Shown here in pieces: positions 55,202 through 64,000 of a stretch of DNA of 64,000 nucleotides. The notes beneath the pieces are model-generated. The model was not told the DNA's origin. It was given only the letters and a program-made list of their open reading frames with translations, and ran no database searches. The DNA comes from Bugula neritina (Eukaryota; Bryozoa; Gymnolaemata; Cheilostomatida; Bugulidae), in assembly GCA_964035545.1 (NCBI GenBank), contig OZ037765.1:21088495-21152494 (forward strand), given 5' to 3'. The first letter of the stretch is position 1; each line of letters begins with the position of its first letter. Position numbers and translations under genes: made by a program.

Positions 55202-56589
55202 GTAGGTTTAGATTGTCATTGTACAATTAGGTTAAGATATTCCAATGCTTTACACTTTTGGTAATGGCTATGTTTTTTGGTTGGTTACATCTAAGGATTA
55301 AATTTTAAGCAAGATGAAGAAATGAGCTTCAGATTGTATTTGATGTGATGAAAGAAATGTAATTGAGACCTTGATCTTTCAGTTTTTGTAAATGTGATAC
55401 TAAAGCTTATCTGAGATTGCTGCAGTACCCTTATCTCTTAGTAGAATATTTACAATCTCTATATTATTCTCTGTAGTCTTTAGCATTTGTAGTTGTACAG
55501 TAAATGAGCTACAATGACTCAGTCAGTATAATATGTACATAGATTACTCTTGGTATTGCTGCCAACATGTGTTAGCTGCAGTTCTTTGCAGTCAGTTACA
55601 TTTTCATTCTTTTGCTGGCCGATTCAGAACCCAGCACAAATTTCTATTTTAATATTTTACTCATTTCTCATCTAATGTAACTTGATTTTACCCCCATAAT
55701 AGTTCTCTATTGGTGTGATATCACTATAACTAGCTGTCGTCATAATTACTATTAGTAGCATTACAATATGGACACCTCAGTTTTGACAAATCCAGTTCTA
55801 GCTGCGTTTTTCATTTTCTATTATTTGTAAATATTGGTGTGATATTTTTGCCAACTCACTCAACTAACCAGACTTGTACTTGTTAGAGTTTCAGCTGCCT
55901 GTGGCAGCTTCTAGTTGCTGTAAATAGTTGGGAATTGCCATATTATTTATATTTTCTAGTCCTGGTCTGTCACTCTGAAAATATGTCATGCTGGTAGCAC
56001 TGTGACAGTTCCAAGTATTATTACAATTATATAGGATGCTATGTAATTCACTCTGAATAAACTGACGCAAATAATGCAAATCACTAAACAATTCTTAACA
56101 TGTAATTAAGTGAATTGTAAATTTTGGTAAGGTTGGAATGATAATTAATTGTAGAAAATCTGGAAGTGTACACCAGTAATTAGCTAGTAAGTTGGTGATT
56201 ACAAGTTAGACTTGTAATTATAATGAAATCATGTCGTTGAATACTTGGGATTACAAGCAAAAGCCCTTATTTTGTAGTACCTTTGAGTTAAAATGTAAAT
56301 TTTTAGTTTATTGCTCACTAAATAAGGGAAAATTATTGTATATGCTTAACATCCAGTAGTAGCATGTTGATTGGCTTGTTGAATTCATTGACTCTTGGTC
56401 TTCGAATTAATTTTATATAATGACATGCTCTCCAGGTATGGTATGAGTGCTCAAAAACAATGCAGTGGTTGACATTGATTTGTCGTAGGCAATAACACGC
56501 GTACCTCCTCTCAAAAAGATACTCTAAATCATCACACTTTTATTGCCATTTCTATTAGCTAAGAATGCAATTATGCTGAGGGTAACCAA

Positions 56590-57088
56590 TATATAGATTA
56601 GGAGGCCGCCGTGCTTTTATTATCTACTGCTACAGTAAGGTATTCTATTTGCTATGGAATTTATCAGCCATGCTGTGACGTTAGAGTAGCGAAACAGTGT
56701 GGCGTTCTATTGGCTACCCATCAGACATTGATAAAGCGTTGTGGTTGGTTAAAGTGTTTAGTAGTGGTAGTGGTAAAAGAGAGAGGCTGATAACAGTAAC
56801 CACAGGGTTCAGAGTTGAATACAAGCGAGCGGATAGTAGGTGTGTCTATTAAAAGATAGCTGCGCCAGTTTACTGTCCGTTGTAACTGCTGTTCACTCAT
56901 AGCTTCAAGTTGGTTTAGTAGAAGACTGATAGCTTATCGCGACGTATACTGTATTTAACCTCTGACTCATTCTCAGGATATACTCGTATAATAGTTACTG
57001 CGTGGCTTCCTAATATACTATTCCATATCTGGCGTCCAAATAGCTTACATCTTACATACACACTAATTCTAGCATAGATCGAGCCAAG
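56590..57088 (+). promoter_or_regulatory. Likely promoter and 5'UTR of receptor B
   Basis: The 500 bp before the receptor B ATG are GC-richer than the flanks, with GGAGGCCGCCGTGC, an inverted CCAAT box (CTATTGGCTA), a CRE half-site (GTGACGT) and TATTAAAAGATAG. GGTTCA-G-AGTTGA at 56806-56818 is a degenerate direct repeat of nuclear-receptor half-sites spaced by one base. No start site can be read directly. Confidence 0.35.
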
Positions 57089-60000
57089 ATGATGTGTATG
57101 AATTTTGATCAGTTTGGGGTTGGACCGCCTGGTAAAGTGCACGGGACATCTACTGGACCTGCTGGTATGTTGTCTTATAGTTGTGTGTTTAAAGATGCAA
57201 AGTTGAAACTACAGTTAATGAAAAAATCACTATTCAATTGTCTGGTTTTGTTTTCTTCCAGCTTTTTCAGTGAAATGTCTCCTGCGGCAAATGAAAAAAA
57301 CTTTCATTAGCAGTCAATATTTTGTGAGAAAAGAGTCTATTCTTGCGGGCTACAGTATAAATACATTAACTATACTTGTGTCATTGATTTGTTGTCAATG
57401 GCTTGCAAAAAAACTCAAGTACCAATAGGATATTTTATCAGCTATTGCACAATAGAAGCTCTGTGAAATATTTACATTGGCGCTTAACTTTTTTTCATTC
57501 CCTGTTGCATTGATTCTTAGTTTCCATAGGCTTTTGTAATGACATATGCTGGCTAAAGAATAGAGTTATAATGGCAAATGAAAGGACCTCATTGATTTCA
57601 CACCACCATGCTGTTGTTTTAAATAGGTCTACAAGTTTTTTTTCTTGAATTGAGTAATTTGATATGTGTTTGCCATGTCTCACAGTGTGGCTGTGGTCTA
57701 CAAACATTGATTAGCAAACTGGAGTGCTGAAAGTGAATTCAACTTTCGTGCTATTTTATACACTCTCTCACTTCGGATTACATACTTCTTATATTTTCTA
57801 CTGGATCTGGCGATAAATCTGCATCTTTTCAGTTTTGATAAAAGGGGCAGTCGATTTAAATGTTGGTTTAAATAATAATCAAGTTGGAACTGCCTTAGCC
57901 CTTTTGCAGGTATGCTTAGCCTTTATAATATTGTAAGGGTAGATTCATGCCTTACTGTGAAACTGCGCTGTGACCTTATTAGTTCTGAAGTTGAGCTATA
58001 GGTACAGGCTACATGCATCATTTTCTGATTCTTGGCTACTAAAATAACTCAGATTTTAGTGTTCACATGTTTTGCTACTAGGTTTACTCTGTCTTTCTGG
58101 TGTAATGTTTTGAATTCTGCTGTCAAAGCTTGCGGCAGCAGCAGTCTGCTTACATTGACACGACAGGCAGCACTGTGAAGGTATTAGCTATACTTGTTCT
58201 CTGTTGAACTTGTAACCAAGTGTACACTACTTAGCATACACACTACTGTTTGTTTGCTTTTAGTATAGGCCAACTCCATTATTTACATTAGATTCATCTA
58301 TCTACTTCTATAAACGAAATTTGCCTTGGCGCCTCTCTATTATTTGACTCCGTAGAAGATTTTATAGCTCAAGGGGTGATGAGTATACCAGAGTGCATGT
58401 TAATTGTTTTATTCTTAAAAGCGTCTAAACAATAACATGTATCTTTTAGTCAGTGTTGATGTGCATTAGACATGTCACCTGTAGCTTATCATATTCTCTC
58501 TTTCACTGTCATTGTCACTGGTATATTGTCTCTTTCATATCGAAGCAATAATCTTTATTGCCTTACATTTCTGACTTCCATAATTGTTCTTATATTCAGC
58601 TAGTTTACTGAGCTTCGGGTTAGATGTGGGCCAAGTTTCAATAACAAAGACCAGATTTTGATGCCAGCATGGAAATTGGAACTTAATTAATGTTCTTTAT
58701 TGTCCATTTTTATTTCCAGGTTTGCATGCATTGTGGGAAACGGTTTTCCTTAAAATGGAACAAGAACCCGACCAGTTGAGGCACCGAGGCAGACCCAAAG
58801 AAGACAAATATTGTGGAGTTTGCGGAGACAAAGCTCTGGGTTATAATTTTGATGCCATATCTTGCGAGTCATGCAAAGCCTTCTTTAGGAGAAATGCACC
58901 AAAAGGGCTGGTGAGTTTATATTCAGAGTTGAAAGCATACAGCACTGCTTTAGCTATCATAAGTGAAAGTTAATATAATAAATTATAATTTTTTAATCAT
59001 TATTCACAGCTGTCTGCTGTGTTAGTTAGAATAGCCTATCAATACACAGCCTTGTGGTCTAATCAACCACATCATAGCTTGCGGCTAAATTCAATCAATT
59101 CTACGTCAAGTTATTTTGCCAAAAAAGGTGCCACAACCACATTTAAATGATGTGGTCAGATTAGACAGACTGGTTTTGAAATTCGCAGCTCCTGTGTGCT
59201 CACACCATGATCAGGGTAGCTCTTTATTCATTTTTGAAACGTCTATGCCTTCAACTTGTATATAATATGCTTGCATTGTGTTATTGTTAGAACAGTTGGG
59301 ATACTCTATACCTCTTAGTGACTCTGATAACCTGTAATAAAACAGGATATGCTATTTCTAGTGACTTACTAGACTACTAGTAGATACTACTGTATTAGAC
59401 GTTGCCCCAGTTATAGCCATTTCACTGACTGAATTATTTTATCTTGTTATTGGCAAGCACCAACTATTTTATTGAGCTTAATTTGTTTCCTATTTAATTT
59501 ACTCCTAAAATGGTTACATCATGATTGGCTGATTTGGCCTACTTAACTAACTCCAATTTCCACCAATTTAATTGGTTTTCTTCTTAAACGTTCATTTGTG
59601 TATTAGAAAAGGCTTCTTACGGAATAAGTATTATAGTTGGGAGAACATAAGGTTGTAATGAGCATGCAGATAAATAACAATGAAGATAATGGAGATGGTA
59701 TTAGTGTTAATGCAGTGTTGTTAGACACACTGGCTCTTGAGTTCGCTCTCTCTGTCAATGAATATACTAATAATGTGAGGGATTATTATTTCGATGGTAT
59801 TCCCCTGTAGTTGAACCTGAAGGTGATGTATTGTAGTGTCACCAGACCAGCAGTTAATTTACCTACAGATGTGTTATCTTTAGCTCATAGTTCTCAGGGT
59901 CAGTCAAGCTCGGCTTTCATCCTTACTGTTTGCTCATAAAATATTCATGGTCTCCAGATCAATCTCCGTGCAAAGTAAAATCATTGACTGGTTCATGTGT

Positions 60001-62242
60001 TTTATTGTTGGTGGAAGTTTGCATTGTGTTGCGTGAAGATATAGCCGATAGCTATTAACCTCGTTCTACTCTCCTGAGAGGGTTTGTACGCTGAAACTTC
60101 TTTTTATTTTTATCTGAGTAGTTCATGTTTAGATACCAAACATAGTTGACTCTTATTAATTTTAGGGCTCCAGGGAGGTGTTTCAATCAATTATTATAAC
60201 ATATATCGAAACAATGTAATACATGATTGTACAGCCTAGCTGGTGGCTCATAATATAATTATAGTCTATTTTTCAACATCAGCATGTATGCTGTATTTAA
60301 GCCATTATCTTTTGAATGCAACCGGTCATGAATTTTATACCATGTTTTTTTCTACAGGAGTATTTTAAATGTCCATACGATGAAAAATGCAAAATGGACG
60401 TATCAAACCGTCGGTTTTGTAAAAGATGCAGATTGAAGAAATGTTTTGACATTGGCATGAGAAAGGAATATATTCTGTCAGAAGAAGAAAGGATGAGAAA
60501 AAGACAGAAAATTGAGGAAAATAGGTTAGTTGGGAAAATATTTTGGTGACAGTTTGCACTCATTTTCTCTTTTATAAGAATTTAGCGTGGATAACTAGAA
60601 GCAGGTTTTACTGCAGATTAGATTAACCCAACAATTTTATTGAAGTTTTGCTTAACACCAGTTAGTTATGAAAGTCAAGTGTTTACAAAGTAGCAATGCT
60701 TAGTCACCATTCAACTTAAATACTCATGTTGAATATTTTTTCAAGTAGGTGTAGAACAGTCGAGTTAATTAACTCAGTGCTCGAGTTTATCAGTGAATAT
60801 TGAGGCTAGCCTTTATTCTTTATAGCAGAGAAAATATTACTGATACAATGCAATTGGTTAGTAACTTTGTAAATCTCCTACTGTGTTTTATTCAATTATG
60901 GCGATAAACCTAATCAGTACCGCCTGTTACTAGTATTTCAACGTTTTTTAGTTACAAGTTTCCAGCAGATCAAAGTTGGTCGCTGGATTGTATAAATATT
61001 TATGTGTAGCTGGCAGATAGTTGAACTTGTGCTACTACTGTATTCAGGTCACATTGCAAGTGATGGAGCTAGTGTGTACAGCCAGCTCAAGTGTTATTTG
61101 TAGTAACTGATATTTGTAAATGATTATACAAATTTACATATTTAACTTTGTGCCCTATGGTTTTGAAATAATAGCAATATTGCAATTACTGAGGCATTAA
61201 ATTGTTTGGAGTTTGACTGTTTGATTGTTTTTACAGGAGAGCTAGAGAGATAGAGAAAATGGCACCAACTGAGCCGCCAATCATGATGATGAACAACAAC
61301 TCCATGATTATGCCCCTTGAAGAAGAAAGCACAAGTCAAAATGGTAGCATAGACACTGGCATACACGATATCTGTATGGAAATAGACACTCCTTCTAGTG
61401 ACACAATCCCTCTAGATGCAGAAGAAGCCACGCAAATAGAGGAAATTGTACAATGTTATAAATCATCATTAGAAATCTGTTCAGAAAATCTGCCTCCTCC
61501 AGAAGAGAAAAAATATATTTATGACTTAGTAAACGTCTGCGAGGTTAGCATCAGACGAGTCATAGACATGGCAAAGAAAATCAAAACTTTCAAAAATCTG
61601 CCTCAAATCACTCAGATATGCCTGCTCAAAGGCGGTTCCATTGAATTACTCATCATCAGGTCAGTTCTGTCGTACGACAAAGACAAGTCTCAGTTCCTGG
61701 ATGCTAGTGACAATCCAAATATAGGAGCCATGACCTTGGATCAGTTTGAGAAAGCAGCCACCAATAATAGAGTAGAATCTGCAGGTGAAACTCCACCTAT
61801 TGATCCCAGTCTTCAGACTCGTTTGGTACAAGACATCATGAGGTTTGTACATGTTCTGGCTGTTGAACTTCAAGCGGATGAGACCATGCTGATACTTCTG
61901 TTGCTGATATCTTTGTTCTCACCCGATCGGCCAAACCTTGATCTCAAAGAAGATGTGGGTAGGGAGCAGGAGAGGCTAGCTCTGCTGTTGCAGCACTATA
62001 TAGAGTCTAAACTGCCCCTTGCAGATGCTAGGCTTTTCTATCCTAAATTATTGATGAAGCTTACAGACATTCGAGACTTGAACGAGGAATCCTCGCAAGT
62101 GTTTCTTAACATGAGCACCGACACTATTCAGCCTTTAATGAAGGAAGTTTTAGACTTGAAAAAGAATAGTGGAAGTGCAGTCAGTTCTCCAGCTTCATCT
62201 GATACCAGCCATTCAAATCTCTCTGTTCAACAGGTCAGTTGA
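57089..62242 (+). CDS. NR1J/HR96-like nuclear receptor (receptor B), 4 coding exons, 479 aa
   Basis: Second HR96/DAF-12-type receptor, a paralogue of receptor A. Exons: 57089-57164, 58720-58910, 60358-60524, 61237-62242; 1,440 nt in frame. Zinc finger 1 is Cys57, 60, 74 and 77 with P-box ESCKA; zinc finger 2 is Cys94, 100, 110 and 113. The intron between the fingers is at the same place and phase as in receptor A. RHRGRPK (46-52) just before the fingers contains an AT-hook core. After [15 protein letters not shown] comes an acidic, Met- and Asn-rich hinge. The whole ligand-binding domain is in the last exon: helix 1 near [13 protein letters not shown], the signature [13 protein letters not shown]...LLKG, and AF-2 LMKEVL (445-450) with its glutamate, followed by a 29-residue Ser-rich tail. 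CAG/GTCAGT at 62232 is a good donor, so a further 3' exon may replace the final V-S-stop. The start ATG is the most upstream one in exon 1; other first exons are possible. Confidence 0.92.
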
Positions 62243-62481
62243 GTCAGTATCGTGAGGGAATTACTACTAGACTCTAATGGTTGCACAGGCAGAAGTGTGT
62301 ATATAATGTATAATGCGGTCTACCTCTCACCAATGACTCAACTTAGAGCTGATATTGGTAGCTACTGTAGGACAGGTGTCTGTGTGGCTTTGAGAAATGA
62401 AGTGGTGCTTAGATGATGTGGTGACAACAAATCAATCAAATTTAACAGAGATTTTTTTACCAGAAGTATTTATATTATAAT

Positions 62482-62700
62482 AATAAATACTTTAGTTTCT
62501 TTTTTGTTCAAAGTTTGTATTAGTTTTGCTACATGGTATTATTAGACTCATAGAATTAGAAATTAGTATCACTGATATTACAGCTTTGTATAATTGAAAA
62601 AATATGTTGTAAAAACTGGGATATTATGGTGTTTGTATCAACTATACTACTGTTTTAAGTTTGCCTAAGACTATTTAAATACTTCAACCAATAAAATAAA
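62482..62700 (+). terminator. Poly(A) signals of receptor B
   Basis: AATAAA occurs at 62482-62487, 240 bp after the stop codon, and twice more at 62690-62700. The gene may use either site. Confidence 0.5.
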
Positions 62701-64000
62701 TACAGTACCTTACTCTAAGATTGTTATCTGATGGTCTATAAAAACACGGGCAGTAAGCGTATCTGGTTAACTGCACATATTCTGAAGGATTATTGCATGG
62801 AGAGATGTAGTAGATATGCAAGCTCACTGCACATCCCTGACACATGGGTACCTGATTGGAGAAACAATCACATAGATGTTGTTAGTATCGCTTGGCTGGT
62901 TATTCTACAGTCACATCATAATATTGCTATTATTTTTAATTGAGGCTGTTAGATCAAAAGAAATGAGCGATCTATTTTTTAGGCTTACATATGTCAGATT
63001 TAAGCTTTGTATGTCAGTTTTAACCAGTTCTTAGTAGCTAAATAATTCATCTTCAAATTTATTACCTACCTATATATCAGCATTTATCTCTTGGGTGATG
63101 ACAATTTTTATACTAGAAGAAATCTTCACTTTCACTTTGAAAAAGTCAGCTGCAAGTGAATAACAAATAAACTGGCATACAGCTACGAGTATTCAAATTA
63201 TACATGTCGAGCGGAAAAGTTGATTGCGTAACTTGTATTTGAGCTAGATTCTTTCACATTGCTCATAGAACTCGGTGAAGAATTTGGCTGAAAACCTGGC
63301 TAACCTTGGAGGCTATTTTGGCACTTTTTACCAGCTTTTGGCACACTCTCAGGTTGAGTGCACTTGACAAGCAATTAAAGTCATCACCTCTAGGATTTTG
63401 TGCTGTGGCCTTTCAATGACGGCCTGTAATACTAGCATTTGCACATAACTCCCATAAACTATTGAGATAGGCGATATTATATAATGCATAAGTTAGTCTA
63501 CATCTATAAGGGACCAGGGGTAAATCAGACACTTGAAAACCACACTTCAGACAAAGAATGTGCAATTTACACTTATGCGCTAAAATAACTGGTTACCCTA
63601 CTTATAAAAGTCCAAACAATGGTTCAAGCTAAATGGTGGCCAAAAGTAGGCTGAAATTATAATGTAATGACTTAAAAGAGCATAATTCTAGTTAATGGAT
63701 TTAAATTAGTTAATGTTGAGGTGTACAGCATTATATTGGCCAATTAGAGGTTTGGCTTCCACTGTCTCAAACATAGCTAAGATGCTTTTGTAGATGGTCA
63801 GAGGCCTTGTGTAATACGGTGACTAACAAGACGCCTCCATAACATTTATGAAGAGTGACATAATTTCTGTCCCTCATGATGGAAAAGTCAGCATATTTTG
63901 GTGGCACATGCTATATGGAAGATTGGACAATTATCAGTATAATGCTGATGGACATGATAGTTTTAGTCTTATTAAATATGAAAATTCGAATTTGGTATTT
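62701..64000. other. 3' flank without recognisable genes
   Basis: AT-rich sequence with short chance frames only. I see no exon with convincing splice sites, no transposon ends and no RNA gene. Confidence 0.45.

Overview
The window is AT-rich nuclear DNA from an invertebrate animal: intron-rich genes with GT-AG splicing, AATAAA poly(A) signals, and many short transposon relics. Two nuclear receptors of the protostome NR1J/HR96/DAF-12 type (P-box ESCKA), a ciliary CFAP43 gene and a CAAX-ended complexin suggest a ciliated protostome, most likely a lophotrochozoan. I cannot name the species. All gene models were built by hand from splice sites and reading phase; every exon chain listed stays in frame through its junctions.

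Layout: (1) 1-9626, + strand: the last 16 coding exons of CFAP43 (about 954 residues; the N-terminal WD40 half lies upstream). A tRNA-derived SINE sits in one intron and a possible antisense exon pair in another. (2) 11110-27207, - strand: an NR1J-like nuclear receptor (receptor A), up to 10 coding exons and 536 aa, convergent with CFAP43. Its long introns hold a 4.3-kb element with GC-rich terminal inverted repeats, a 1.1-kb TIR element and a hAT-like foldback MITE. (3) 27680-28175: a decayed LINE reverse transcriptase; then cryptically simple DNA up to 32.4 kb. (4) 32502-34004, + strand: the last three coding exons of complexin. (5) 34544-42618, - strand: two tandem flavin-containing monooxygenase genes with identical exon lengths (431 aa each). 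The upstream copy carries a MITE in intron 1 that its sister lacks. (6) 42619-57088: about 14.5 kb with no confident gene, one SINE, and several phase-compatible candidate first exons for the next gene. (7) 57089-62242, + strand: a second NR1J-like receptor (receptor B, 479 aa) whose ligand-binding domain is in one large exon. (8) 62243-64000: 3' flank.

Functionally, the two HR96-type receptors (a family of xenobiotic and lipid sensors) flank two FMOs (oxygenases of nitrogen- and sulfur-containing xenobiotics), with a synaptic complexin between them. Whether this is a co-regulated cluster or chance linkage cannot be decided from sequence alone.
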